Source of the DNA: UBA5704 sp036264355
GTDB lineage: Bacteria; Acidobacteriota; Thermoanaerobaculia; Multivoradales; UBA5704
Direction: 5' to 3'
Assembly (NCBI GenBank): GCA_036264355.1
Contig: DATARD010000403.1
Location: forward strand, 1-64,000
DNA length: 64,000 nt
The stretch's first letter is position 1. Every line of letters starts with the position of its first letter. The notes under the pieces were generated by a model. The model did not search any database. It was not told the DNA's origin and was given only the letters and a program-made list of their open reading frames with translations. Both the position numbers and the translations under genes were made by a program. Shown piece after piece: positions 52,398-61,090 of the stretch.

Positions 52398-53249
52398 TCA
52401 GAGCGACGGAAAGCGGGACCGGATCTCCCGCGCCAGAATCAGGAACTCGGGCGTCGTCGCGACGCCGTCGCGCCAGGCGAGCCCGCGCTCGATGAGATTG
52501 TAGCTCTCCTGCACGCGCGCGCCGGGGACCATCTTGCCCTGCGCATCGCGGTCGCGGCCCATCAGCCAGATCGTGTCGGCCACCTGCAAGGCGGCGGTGA
52601 TGTCGTGGGTGACCACGATGATGGTGTTCAGCTCGTCCATGCACGCCACCTCGTCGAGCAGTTGGCAGACGCGGTCGACGCCGACCGGATCGAGGCCCGA
52701 GAACGGCTCGTCGAGAAGCAGGAAGCGCTCGCTGCACATGAACTGCTGGGCGATCGCCACGCGCTGCCGCTGGCCGCCGGAGAGCTGGATCGGATACCGC
52801 TTGGCGCGATCCTCCAGGCCGAAGCGGGTGAGAAATCCCTGCGCCTTCTCGCGCGACTCCTTCGCGGACAGACCGGAGAGCCGCCCCGCCACGGTCAGGT
52901 TGCCGAGCACGGTGCGATGCGCGAAGAGCGGATAGTCCTGCGCCACGACGCCCACCATGCCGCGCTCGACCGGCTTGAGCTCCGGCCCGAGCAGGATCTC
53001 GCCGGCGTCCGGCGCGTCGAGACCGGCGAGGATGCGGAAGAGCGACGTCTTGCCGATGCCGGACGGGCCGAGCAGACCCACCACCTGGCCGGCGATCTTG
53101 TCCGGCCGGCGCACGTCCTTGATCTCCAGGTTGACGTCGCGCAGGATCTGGGTCCCCGACAGCGCCTTCGAGACATTGGTCGCCTTGAGGATGGTCTCCC
53201 CGTACTCATGGGGGAAAATCGGCAGCCGGCAGTCGTTGGGGGTATCCAT
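52398..53249 (-). CDS. ABC transporter ATP-binding protein (NitT/TauT type)
   Basis: 283 aa. Walker A GLLGPSGIGKTSLFRIL, Q-loop VVAQDYPLFAHRTVLGNL, signature LSGGQRQRVAIAQQFM, Walker B RFLLLDEPFSGLDP, H-switch IIVVTHDITAALQVADTIWLM: all complete, so an active ATPase. The gene starts 3 bp after the permease stop. A C-terminal extension (GLAWRDGVATTPEFLILAREIRSRFP) is longer than in SsuB/TauB. It powers the permease encoded upstream. Confidence 0.92.
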   Translation of the reverse strand: MDTPNDCRLPIFPHEYGETILKATNVSKALSGTQILRDVNLEIKDVRRPDKIAGQVVGLLGPSGIGKTSLFRILAGLDAPDAGEILLGPELKPVERGMVGVVAQDYPLFAHRTVLGNLTVAGRLSGLSAKESREKAQGFLTRFGLEDRAKRYPIQLSGGQRQRVAIAQQFMCSERFLLLDEPFSGLDPVGVDRVCQLLDEVACMDELNTIIVVTHDITAALQVADTIWLMGRDRDAQGKMVPGARVQESYNLIERGLAWRDGVATTPEFLILAREIRSRFPSL

Positions 53250-53252
53250 GGC

Positions 53253-54038
53253 TCAGATCCGCTTCAGCTCGAGCTCGGCCCAGGGACAGAGCAGCCGGCC
53301 GAGCGCGCCGATTCCGTAGTCCTGCAGCATGCCCACCACCAGGATGGTGATCTGGATGGCGAACACCTCGGCCAGATGGAAGTGCTTGTTCTGGTTGAGC
53401 AGCATGGCGCCGACGCCGCCCTCGGAGCGCGAGATCCCCTCGACCATGGTGAGCATCATCCAGCCGATCGCCGCGTTCTGCCGCAGCACCTCGATCGCGC
53501 GGTCGAAGGTGCCGAGGATGACCACCTCCCACACCACCTGCCACTCGTTCATGCGCAACGTGCGCGCATGGTCTAGCTTCTCGAGCGGGATCTCGGCGAC
53601 GACGCTGGCCATCGAAGTCACGAAGAAGACGGTCATGCCGAAGGTCAGCAGCCCCACCTTGAGGGGATGGCCGCCGCCCATCATCAGCGTGAAGATGAAG
53701 GTGAGGCCGATCAGACCCAGGAACCGCCCCTTGGACACCGCGGCGGTGATCGGCCGGAAGAACGGCATCACGGCGAGATAGGAAAGCGCGAGCGAGATCA
53801 CCACGGTGAGCGCCAGCGCCTCCAGGTTCATGGTGAAGCTGGTCCACAGCTCGGGCCCCAGCCCCTGCTCGAACCACAGGACGCGGAACGCCTTCGCCAC
53901 CTCGCCGGGCTGCGGCAGCACCGGGAACGGCGAGTTGATCCAGATCAGCAGCGCCACCGCCACCTGGCCGGCGATCAGGATGCGCGTCGTGGTGCGCGAG
54001 ACTACGCGGTTTGGCACAAACGCTGAAACGAGATCCAA
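53253..54038 (-). CDS. ABC transporter permease (NitT/TauT type)
   Basis: 261 aa with about six membrane helices. The cytoplasmic EAA-like loop is visible as LDHARTLRMNEWQVVWEVVILGTFDRAIEVLRQNAAIGWMM. It starts at TTG 54038 with TAGGAGGCGAC as a strong ribosome-binding site. The N-terminal half (VALLIWINSPFPVLPQPGEVAKAFRVLW) matches the TauC/SsuC layout. It is the first gene of the operon permease-ATPase-coiled coil-OmpA binding protein. Confidence 0.88.
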   Translation of the reverse strand: MDLVSAFVPNRVVSRTTTRILIAGQVAVALLIWINSPFPVLPQPGEVAKAFRVLWFEQGLGPELWTSFTMNLEALALTVVISLALSYLAVMPFFRPITAAVSKGRFLGLIGLTFIFTLMMGGGHPLKVGLLTFGMTVFFVTSMASVVAEIPLEKLDHARTLRMNEWQVVWEVVILGTFDRAIEVLRQNAAIGWMMLTMVEGISRSEGGVGAMLLNQNKHFHLAEVFAIQITILVVGMLQDYGIGALGRLLCPWAELELKRI

Positions 54039-54128
54039 GGGTAAGGTCGCCTCCTAGCGAAGGGGCGATTCTATACCTCCTACTCTATGAATGCGCGGGG
54101 AGGGGGAAACGTTTCGCGGGACAAGGTT

Positions 54129-54422
54129 TCAGGAAACCATGTCAGAGGAGGATGTGGGTGGCGAGAAACGCCTTCCGTCAGCCTCTCCACCCTCGGCCTC
54201 CCACATCTCGGCCGGAAGCACAGGCTCAAGAACGTCACCGAGGATCTTGACCGTGCCCTTGAGAGTATCCTGGGGATACTTTCCCTCTCCCCGCGCAGGA
54301 GGCACCAGCCGAGCCACGGGCCGCCCCCGCTTGAGGATCGTAATCGGCTCCCCCGTCCGCTCTACATCGTCGAGGATCGCGAGGCACTTCGCCTTGAACT
54401 CAGAAGCCCGAATCGAGCGCAT
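54129..54422 (-). CDS. Phd/YefM-type antitoxin, apparently orphan
   Basis: 97 aa. The N-terminus IRASEFKAKCLAILDDVERTGEPITILKRGRPVARLVP is the Phd/YefM DNA-binding fold (SEFKAKCLAILDDV followed by TKRGRPVA-like strand). The C-terminal toxin-binding tail is Glu/Pro-rich. A PIN- or Doc/YoeB-type toxin gene would be expected right after its stop, but only 90 bp of sequence without a gene lie before the ABC operon. So it is an orphan or a solo regulator. Confidence 0.8.
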   Translation of the reverse strand: MRSIRASEFKAKCLAILDDVERTGEPITILKRGRPVARLVPPARGEGKYPQDTLKGTVKILGDVLEPVLPAEMWEAEGGEADGRRFSPPTSSSDMVS

Positions 54423-54645
54423 GTGACCACTTTAGGGAGTAGACGGACATGAGAAGAAATTTCCAGGGCGACTGGCACCAGGAGGGACATCCGCGGCGCC
54501 GCCTGGCTCGGAGTGGTACCGACAGCTCGCCTCATAGGGCTCGTCTTCAAGATGACGTTGAGGAGCCGATGTCAGGCTGCCAGTTCCCACCTATCCCGAG
54601 CGGGCGGGAGGACGTGTGGGAGAAGAGGAATAGGGAGGTGAGGGC
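54423..54645. other. Intergenic region without a recognised gene
   Basis: 223 bp between the Phd-type antitoxin gene (divergent, minus) and the SDR stop (minus). It holds the antitoxin's upstream region and a scrambled stretch with short inverted matches (GACTGGCA at 54470 and TGCCAGT near 54581) and an AGGGCTCGTCTTCAAGATGA piece resembling CAGGGCTCGCCCTCAGGATG inside the 27142 palindrome. No convincing gene or terminator. Confidence 0.4.
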
Positions 54646-55335
54646 TCAGAACCCCGGCACCGTGAGGCTCTTGCCGTTGTCCTGCGGTCCCAGCTCGAGC
54701 AGGAACGGCGCGGCGCGGTCGGCCCAGCGCTCGGGGCCGGGGTAGCCTTTGGCGGATTGGCCGAAGCAGCTTTCGAGCATCGCGGTGTGGATGACGCCGG
54801 GGTTGAGGGCGACGGCGGCGAGGCCGGGGGGGAGCTCCTCGGCGAGGGCTCGCGTCAGGCCTTCGATCCCCCACTTGGCGGCGCAGTAGGGAGCGACCTC
54901 GGCGGCGTGGGAACGGCCCCAGCCGGAGCTCAGGTTCACCACCACGCCATGGCCGCGCTCCAGCATGGAGGGGAGGAAGTAGCGCACCATGTGGTAGGTC
55001 CCTTTGAGGGCCACGTCGACGACGCGGGAGAACTCCCCCTCCGGCACCTGCCAGAGCGGCGCGTTGGCATTGATCACTCCGGCGTTGTTGATCAACAGGT
55101 CGACCGGCGGATGGCGGGCGAGGACGCGGCGGGACCAGGTTTCGACTTCGACGGCGGAGGCGACGTCGACCACGGAGAATCCGTGCGGCTCGCCGAGCAG
55201 CGCCTGCATGTCTTCGACCGCCTTCCAGGTGCGGGCGCAGCCGATGACGACGTGGCCCAGGGTGGCCATGCGCAGGGCGAGCGCATGGCCGAGGCCACGG
55301 CTGACGCCGGTGATGAGCACTGTCCGGCTGGCCAT
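54646..55335 (-). CDS. Short-chain dehydrogenase/reductase
   Basis: 229 aa Rossmann-fold oxidoreductase. The nucleotide motif is VLITGVSRGLGHALA at the N-terminus, NNAG is in LLINNAGVINANAPL, and the catalytic Ser is in VVVNLSSGWGRS with YCAAK (Y-x-x-x-K) in EVAPYCAAKWGIEGL. ATG 55335 is used; a GTG four codons upstream overlaps the DegV-gene stop, so the two genes are coupled. Substrate unknown. Confidence 0.88.
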   Translation of the reverse strand: MASRTVLITGVSRGLGHALALRMATLGHVVIGCARTWKAVEDMQALLGEPHGFSVVDVASAVEVETWSRRVLARHPPVDLLINNAGVINANAPLWQVPEGEFSRVVDVALKGTYHMVRYFLPSMLERGHGVVVNLSSGWGRSHAAEVAPYCAAKWGIEGLTRALAEELPPGLAAVALNPGVIHTAMLESCFGQSAKGYPGPERWADRAAPFLLELGPQDNGKSLTVPGF

Positions 55336-55343
55336 GCTCGCCG

Positions 55344-57179
55344 TCACTGGGGCTCGGGGAGCGGCGCCACCGTCGGCAGCTCGTCGGCGGTGGGTTGAAA
55401 GAGGGCGGCGCCGACCGTGCCGGGGCCGGCGTGAGTGCCGACGACAGGACCCATCTCGGCGACGGTCAGCTCGGCGACGTCGAAGGACTTTTGAATCAAT
55501 CCGCGCAGCCGGTCGGCCCACACCGGCGCCTTGGCGTGGGCGACGTTCACCACCACCGGCCGCTTCGGATCGATCCCGGCACGGAACAGCTCGATGAGGC
55601 GCGGCTGCGCCGCCCGGCCGCCGCGCACTTTGTCGACCGCCGTGACCTCGCCGTTCACCACGCCGAGGATCGGCTTGATGCCGAGCAGGTTGCCGATGAA
55701 GGCGCGCCCTTTGCCGATGCGGCCGCCGCGCGCCAAATAGTCGAGGGTGTTGACGGCGAAGTAGACGTGGATGCGGCTGCGCATCGCCTCCAGGCGCTCG
55801 ACGATGACGTCCGGCTCGATGCCGCGCCGCGCCATGCGGGCGGCGAAGAGGGCGAGCATGCCCAGTCCCAGGCTGACGCTGTTGCTGTCCACGACGCGCA
55901 GGATCACTTGCTCCGCCTCGCCGCGCAGGCGCTGCATCTCGGGCAGCCCCTCCTCCGCCGCGGCGCGCGCGTGCACCACGGTCTGCGACAGGGTTTCGGC
56001 GATGTGCACCGAAATCACGTCGCGGTCCGCGGCGAGGGCGCGGTAGACGTCCAGGAAGTCGCTCTTCGAGGGCGGATTGGTGCGCGGGTGCTCCTGCCCC
56101 TTCTCCAGCAGGTCGTAAAACTCCTTCGGCCGCAGGTCGACGCCGTCGTGGTAGACGCGGTCGCCGAAGAGCACCAGCAGCGGCACGATCTGGATGCCAT
56201 GGGCGCGCGCCAGGTCGGGCGGCAGGTCGCAGGTCGAGTCGGTGACCACGCGCACCAGGTCGCGCGGCTCCTCCAGGACGACAATCCCCAGCTCGCGCAG
56301 GCCGAGCAGGTCGCGCAGGATCTGGCCGTCGGTGGCCGGCAGGGCGTCGAGCAGGCGGCCGACGGTGACGCTGGCGGGCACGGCGGCGAGCAGCTCCTGC
56401 TGGCGCGCGTTGTAGCGGGTCTCGAAGAAGGCGGGGCCGACCTGCACGCGCACCCGCGAGCGCGGATCGGGCGCGTCGTGGACGGCGTCTTCGAGGGCGA
56501 GGATGATCAGCGCCTTGAGATCCAGCTTGATCTCTTGCGCCGCTTTGACCGGACCGGTGACGTCGGGCGGCCGGAGCTGCACCCAGAACGGGCCGGCGTC
56601 GAGATGGCTCAGCCGGCAGAATGCCTTGACGCCCGTCGTGCGCCCGGCCGCGGCGCCCGCGACCTCGCCGTTCTCCAGGGTGATCTTCCCCTCGGCGCAG
56701 ACCACCCGGCCGGTGGCGTTCGCCCGGGCCAGGCCGCGCAACAGCTCCATCAGGGGATGGAGCGACAGATCGCCCACCAGCGATTCGAGGTTGGCGTCGG
56801 GCTCCAGGCCGACCTCGCGGCCGAGAAGGACGAGATGGATGCGGCGCACCAGGTCGGCGCCGTCGAGGCCGGCGGCGTCGAGGAACAGCACCTCTTCGGG
56901 CAGCTCGCGCCCCTGCTGCTCGCCCTCGCCGAGGAGGAGCAGGGTGTGATCGGAGCCGGAGACCCGCGCCGCGAAGCGCGCCATCAAGGGCGAGCCGCCG
57001 TTCAAGGCAAACACCGCCGGAGCGACGACGATGCCGGGACCGAGCTTCTCGGCGAAGCGCATCCCCTGCTGCTCATCGACCGCCGGGATCACCTCGTAGC
57101 CGAATTCGGTCAGCCCCGTCGCGATCTCGCGACGACGGAACGCCTCTGGATCGACGACGAGAACGGCGGGCCGGGACAC
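55344..57179 (-). CDS. DegV-family fatty-acid-binding protein with receiver-like and DUF4388 domains
   Basis: 611 aa from GTG 57179 (GGAAGG upstream; in-frame codons continue to 57224). N-terminal ~120 residues resemble a response-regulator receiver (VLVVDPEAFRRREIATGLTEFGYEVIPAVDEQQGMRFAEKLGPGIVVAP). Residues about 140-320 resemble a DUF4388/PATAN domain (LSLHPLMELLRGLARANATGRVVCAEGKITLENGEVAGAAAGRTTG). The C-terminal ~280 residues are a complete DegV domain (VRVVTDSTCDLPPDLARAHGIQIVPLLVLFGDRVYHDGVDL, TNPPSKSDFLDVYRAL, THAGPGTVGAALF), a fold that binds fatty acids and presents them to FakA-type kinases. The three-domain combination suggests signalling control of lipid handling. Confidence 0.85.
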   Translation of the reverse strand: MSRPAVLVVDPEAFRRREIATGLTEFGYEVIPAVDEQQGMRFAEKLGPGIVVAPAVFALNGGSPLMARFAARVSGSDHTLLLLGEGEQQGRELPEEVLFLDAAGLDGADLVRRIHLVLLGREVGLEPDANLESLVGDLSLHPLMELLRGLARANATGRVVCAEGKITLENGEVAGAAAGRTTGVKAFCRLSHLDAGPFWVQLRPPDVTGPVKAAQEIKLDLKALIILALEDAVHDAPDPRSRVRVQVGPAFFETRYNARQQELLAAVPASVTVGRLLDALPATDGQILRDLLGLRELGIVVLEEPRDLVRVVTDSTCDLPPDLARAHGIQIVPLLVLFGDRVYHDGVDLRPKEFYDLLEKGQEHPRTNPPSKSDFLDVYRALAADRDVISVHIAETLSQTVVHARAAAEEGLPEMQRLRGEAEQVILRVVDSNSVSLGLGMLALFAARMARRGIEPDVIVERLEAMRSRIHVYFAVNTLDYLARGGRIGKGRAFIGNLLGIKPILGVVNGEVTAVDKVRGGRAAQPRLIELFRAGIDPKRPVVVNVAHAKAPVWADRLRGLIQKSFDVAELTVAEMGPVVGTHAGPGTVGAALFQPTADELPTVAPLPEPQ

Positions 57180-57251
57180 TGGGTCAAATCCTTCCTGGGA
57201 GATTCGATGGACGGAAACCTGCACAGCATACCCCCTCGCGGAGGCCGGCGG

Positions 57252-57989
57252 CTATATGAGGTCGAACTCGGCCATCACCGGCAGGTGGTCGCTGGCCAGG
57301 CGCGCCACCTGGAGACGGCAGCGGTGGATGCCGGCGAGGCGCAGGGTGCCGCGGAAGTAGATGCGGTCGAGCGGGCCCTGGGGCGAGAAGCTGGGATAGG
57401 TCGCCAGCGCGCGCCGCCGGCCGGTGCGGCTGTCGGTGGCGCTCTGGAATCCCAGGCCGTTGGTGAACACCGGCCAGAGGAGCGAACGCCAGTCGTTGAA
57501 GTCGCCGCCGACGAGGGTCGGCATGCTGCCGTCCAGGCCGCTCAGCTCCGAGGAGCGGGCGAGCAGCTCGATCTGCTTCTGGCGCTCGCGGGCGGAGAGC
57601 CCGAGGTGGAGATTGAACACCTCCAGCGGCTTGCCCTCGGCGAGCAGCACCGTGGTGTGCTGGCAGCCGCGGCGGATCCAGCTCTGGTCGACGGAGAGGT
57701 CGATGTTGCGCTCGCGCAGGATGGGGAAGCGGCTCAGGGTGGCGTTGCCGTAGCGCCCCTTCTTGAGGCTGACGTTGTGGCCGACGGCGAAATGGGGATA
57801 GCCGGACTCGGCGGCCAGCTCCTTGGCGAGATCGAGCTCGCGCGAGCGGGGAGCCCCCTCGTCGACTTCCTGCAAGAGGACGAGATCCGCACTGTGATGG
57901 TGCAGGATCTCGATGATGCGCTCGGGCTTGAAACGGCGGTCGACGCCGATCGCCCGGTGGATGTTGTAGGTAAGGACTTTCAAACGCAC
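57252..57989 (-). CDS. Endonuclease/exonuclease/phosphatase family protein
   Basis: 245 aa EEP-fold phosphohydrolase. Motifs are LKVLTYNIHRAIGVDRR at the start, E in LVLLQEVDEG, FNLHLGLSARERQKQIELL, the metal-binding D-x-N in VGGDFNDWRSLLWP, and the C-terminal catalytic SDHLPVMAEF. Substrate could be DNA, a phosphoinositide-like lipid or a nucleotide. GTG 57989 is proposed as start, divergent from the DUF488 gene 91 bp away. Confidence 0.86.
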   Translation of the reverse strand: MRLKVLTYNIHRAIGVDRRFKPERIIEILHHHSADLVLLQEVDEGAPRSRELDLAKELAAESGYPHFAVGHNVSLKKGRYGNATLSRFPILRERNIDLSVDQSWIRRGCQHTTVLLAEGKPLEVFNLHLGLSARERQKQIELLARSSELSGLDGSMPTLVGGDFNDWRSLLWPVFTNGLGFQSATDSRTGRRRALATYPSFSPQGPLDRIYFRGTLRLAGIHRCRLQVARLASDHLPVMAEFDLI

Positions 57990-58079
57990 ACGCGTCTCCG
58001 CTCCGCCGGAGGGAACCTCGGCTCCGGCCAGTTTCTTCCCGGCTCCCGGTTGAGATCTCCATCTTCTATAGTAGCCGGG

Positions 58080-58640
58080 ATGCCGCCCGTCCTGACGATC
58101 GGCCACTCCACGCGCCCCATCGGCGAGCTCCTGTCTCTCCTGGCCGAAAACGGCGTCGAGCTGCTGCTGGACGTCCGCCGCTTCCCGGGCTCGCGGCGCC
58201 ATCCGCAGTTCTCCCGCGACGCCCTGGCGGCGTCGCTCGCCGGGGCCGGCATCGAATACATGCACGAGCCGCGCCTCGGCGGCCGGCGCGCCGCCCGCCC
58301 CGATTCGCCGCACACCGCCTGGCGGGTGGAAGCCTTCCGCGGCTACGCCGATCACATGGAAAGCGCGGACTTCCAGGCGGCCCTGGAGGAGCTGATCGAG
58401 CGGAGCCGTACCCGGACGGTCGCCATCCTCTGCGCCGAAGCGGTCCCCTGGCGCTGCCACCGCCGCCTGATTTCCGACGCCCTCGAAGCCCGGGGGATCG
58501 AAGTGCGCCACATCCTCGGCCCCGGCCGCACGGAACGGCACGAGATCGATCCGAACGCCCGCGTGCTGGATGGCGGGCGGCGGCTGGTGTATGCGGGGCC
58601 GGAGGAACCACAGCGGGGGTTGTTCGAGGAGGGGGGATAG
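58080..58640 (+). CDS. DUF488 family protein
   Basis: 186 aa. Typical DUF488 pattern: LTIGHSTRPIGELLSLLAENGVELLLDVRRFPGSRRHPQFSRDAL near the N-terminus, YMHEPRLGGRR, and LCAEAVPWRCHRRLISDAL with the conserved C and H residues. Biochemical role unknown; often linked to stress. TATAGT at 58067-58072 could be a -10 element. The stop is followed 4 bp later by the next gene's GTG. Confidence 0.86.
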   Translation: MPPVLTIGHSTRPIGELLSLLAENGVELLLDVRRFPGSRRHPQFSRDALAASLAGAGIEYMHEPRLGGRRAARPDSPHTAWRVEAFRGYADHMESADFQAALEELIERSRTRTVAILCAEAVPWRCHRRLISDALEARGIEVRHILGPGRTERHEIDPNARVLDGGRRLVYAGPEEPQRGLFEEGG

Positions 58641-58644
58641 CGTC

Positions 58645-61014
58645 GTGAAATCCGAAGACCGTCCCCTCCTCGCCGTGCTGGCGGCGGCGCTGCTGGTGTG
58701 GGCGTGGGTGTGCGTGCCCACCATCCTGGGGGTGCGGACGTTCTATCTGCGCGACGTCTTCCTCACCCATCTGCCGCTCAAGGCGTTCGGAGCGGCGGAG
58801 CTCGCGGCGGGGCGGATTCCGGCGTTCAATCCCACCTGGGGGCTCGGCCAGCCGTTCCGCGGCAATCCGAATGCTTTGGCGTTCTATCCGGACAATCTCT
58901 TCTATCTGGCGCTGCCGTTCTGGAGCGCGTTCAATCTCCATTTTGCGCTGCACTGGCTGCTCGCGCTGATCGGCATGGCGGCTTTGGCGCGCGAGATGGG
59001 TCAGGGAAAGGCCGCCGCTCTTCTCGCCGGGATGACCTACGCCGGCTCGGGGTGGATGCTCTCGGCGCTGACCTTCTACAACACGCTGACGGTTGCCGCC
59101 TGGTGGCCGCTGGTGCTGCTCGGCGCGGTGCGCGGCGGGCGGCGTGGCATCGCTCTCGGCGGGATCGCGTGCGGCTTCGCGCTGCTGGGCGGCGAGCCGG
59201 TGACCGCGGCGCTCGGGCTGGTTCCACTTCTGCTGGCCGCGGTGTCGCGCCATGGGGGACGGCGGGGGACGGTCACCGCGATGGCGGTCGGCACGGTCGG
59301 GATGGTGATCGCGCTGCCGCAGGTGGTGGCCACGCTCCGCGTGCTGCCGTTCACGGTGCGCGGCGGCCAGGGGGTGAGCGTGGCGCAGGCGGTGCACTAC
59401 ACGCTGCATCCGGCGCGACTGCTGGAGCTGGTCCTCCCCTTCCCGTTCGGTTGGCCGGCGTACATCGGCCGCCATGGCATCTGGAACGTGAAGGTACTCC
59501 CCGACGTGCCGCTCTTCTTTTCGCTCTACGCCGGAATCCTCGCCGTCTGGCTGGCCGCCGCCGCAGCCCGCCGGCATCGCGGCTGGGCGCTGCTCGCGGT
59601 GGCAGGACCGGTCGTCGCCCTGATCGCGGGCCTGCGCGGCGATCTGCTGGTCACCGTCGGCTTCGGTCTGTTCCGGTTCCCCGAGAAGTTTGTCTTCTGG
59701 CTGGTGCTTGCTCTGCCGCTCCTCGCCGGCTGGGGATTGGAGCGGGCTCTAGGTGAAGGATTGGGCCGATGGCGCAAGCTGGCGGCAGTTGCTGGAGGAC
59801 TGTTTCTCGTCCTCGCCGCGGCGGTGACGGCAGCCGGTCCGTTCCTGATCGCCGGGGTCGAACGCACCTTCGCGGCGAACCCTCCCGGACCGACCGAGCC
59901 GGCGACGTACCGCCCCGCGGCGCTCGCGCTGTTGCGGACCCAGATCGGCTCCTGGCAGCTCGCGCTCGCCGTCGCCGGCGCGGCTCTCGCCCTGGCGTTC
60001 CTGGCGACGCGAGCCCGCGTACCGCGATCCCGCCAGGCGGTTCTCCTCGCCGGCTTGCACCTCGCGACGCTCCTCCAACTCTATCCACTCGCCACGACGG
60101 ATTCGACGGCGCCCTACCGTCAGCCCTCCACCTGGGCCCGAAGGCTGGGACCGGGAACGGCGGTGCTGGACGAGACGCTCGCCGTGCCGCCCTGGGAGCC
60201 CGATCCGCCGTATCGTCTGCCGGACGGTCCGCGCACCGTGCTGGAGCGCTTGAAGGCGGAGGATCTGAGCGCCGCGCCGGGCCTTCTGCACGGCCTCACC
60301 TACCCGCTCGCGCCGGACCTCGAAGGGATGCACACCCTCCTCTTCAAGCCGATGCTCGACGGCCTTCCCACTCTGCAATGGGAAGAGCGGGCGCGCTGGT
60401 TCCGCGCCGTCGGCCTGCAAGCCGTCGTCGCCTTCGAAGATCCGGGATCGCCGGCTCTCCGCCTCCTCGACACCACGGAGCGCTACGGCGTGACCACCCG
60501 CCTCTACGCCGTCGCCGATCCGGCGCCGCCGGTGTGGTGGCCGCAACGGCTCCTCCCCGCGGCGACTGCGGACGAAGCCTTCACCCTGGTCAGCCACAAT
60601 CCGGACCCCGTCGCCGCCGTCGCGGCGACGACCGTCCGGCCGGTGGCGCACGATCCGGCCGGGAAAGCACGTCTGATCGCCGCATCGCCCGACCGCATCG
60701 AGATCGAGACAGAGGGCGGTGGCGGCGTCGCCGTCGTGCGCCGTGCCTGGCAGCCGCTCTTCACCGCGCGGACGGACGGACGGCGGATCGAGACGGTGCC
60801 GGTCAATCTCAATCTCCTCGGTGTGCAGGTGCCGGCCGGTCGCCACCGGGTGGTCGTGGAAGTTTCGGCGTGGCCGGAGATTCTGGCGGGGTGTGTCGCG
60901 TTCGTGGCGTTGGGGTGGGCGGTGGTGGTGGCAATGCGGACCCCTCACCCCCTGCCCCCTCTCCCACACGCCCTCCCTTCCCCCGGGAGAGGGGGAAACA
61001 CCTCAGCCCTTTGA
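58645..61014 (+). CDS. YfhO-like polytopic membrane protein, C-terminus encoded by a repeat element
   Basis: 789 aa from GTG 58645 (GGAGG upstream). About 12 membrane helices are seen. The first loop has FYLRDVFLTHLPLKAFGAAELAAGRIPAFNPTWGLGQPFRGNPNALAFYPDNLFYL, the pattern of YfhO-like and GT-C glycosyltransferase-type proteins, with an acidic RD motif at the expected site. Helical membrane region to about 480, then a periplasmic domain and a last helix near 755-775. The final ~20 residues (TPHPLPPLPHALPSPGRGGN) are translated from the GC-rich palindrome at 60945, so the original stop has been replaced. Substrate unknown; polysaccharide or lipid glycosylation is typical. Confidence 0.75.
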   Translation: MKSEDRPLLAVLAAALLVWAWVCVPTILGVRTFYLRDVFLTHLPLKAFGAAELAAGRIPAFNPTWGLGQPFRGNPNALAFYPDNLFYLALPFWSAFNLHFALHWLLALIGMAALAREMGQGKAAALLAGMTYAGSGWMLSALTFYNTLTVAAWWPLVLLGAVRGGRRGIALGGIACGFALLGGEPVTAALGLVPLLLAAVSRHGGRRGTVTAMAVGTVGMVIALPQVVATLRVLPFTVRGGQGVSVAQAVHYTLHPARLLELVLPFPFGWPAYIGRHGIWNVKVLPDVPLFFSLYAGILAVWLAAAAARRHRGWALLAVAGPVVALIAGLRGDLLVTVGFGLFRFPEKFVFWLVLALPLLAGWGLERALGEGLGRWRKLAAVAGGLFLVLAAAVTAAGPFLIAGVERTFAANPPGPTEPATYRPAALALLRTQIGSWQLALAVAGAALALAFLATRARVPRSRQAVLLAGLHLATLLQLYPLATTDSTAPYRQPSTWARRLGPGTAVLDETLAVPPWEPDPPYRLPDGPRTVLERLKAEDLSAAPGLLHGLTYPLAPDLEGMHTLLFKPMLDGLPTLQWEERARWFRAVGLQAVVAFEDPGSPALRLLDTTERYGVTTRLYAVADPAPPVWWPQRLLPAATADEAFTLVSHNPDPVAAVAATTVRPVAHDPAGKARLIAASPDRIEIETEGGGGVAVVRRAWQPLFTARTDGRRIETVPVNLNLLGVQVPAGRHRVVVEVSAWPEILAGCVAFVALGWAVVVAMRTPHPLPPLPHALPSPGRGGNTSAL

Positions 61015-61080
61015 GTTTTCCTCCCCCTCTCCCGGGAGAATGTGCGGGTGTGTGGGAGAGGGGGCAGGGGGTGAGGGCTT
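60945..61080. repeat. GC-rich palindrome of the 27142 family, overlapping the preceding gene end
   Basis: Left arm from 60945 (CCTCACCCCCTGCCCCCTCT) pairs with the right arm ending near 61078 (AGAGGGGGCAGGGGGTGAGG). Inner arms CCCCCGGGAGAGGGGGAAA and TCCCCCTCTCCCGGGAGAA also pair. It lies between convergent genes; the upstream gene reads into it and stops at 61014. Confidence 0.8.
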
Positions 61081-61090
61081 CAGGCCGCTC

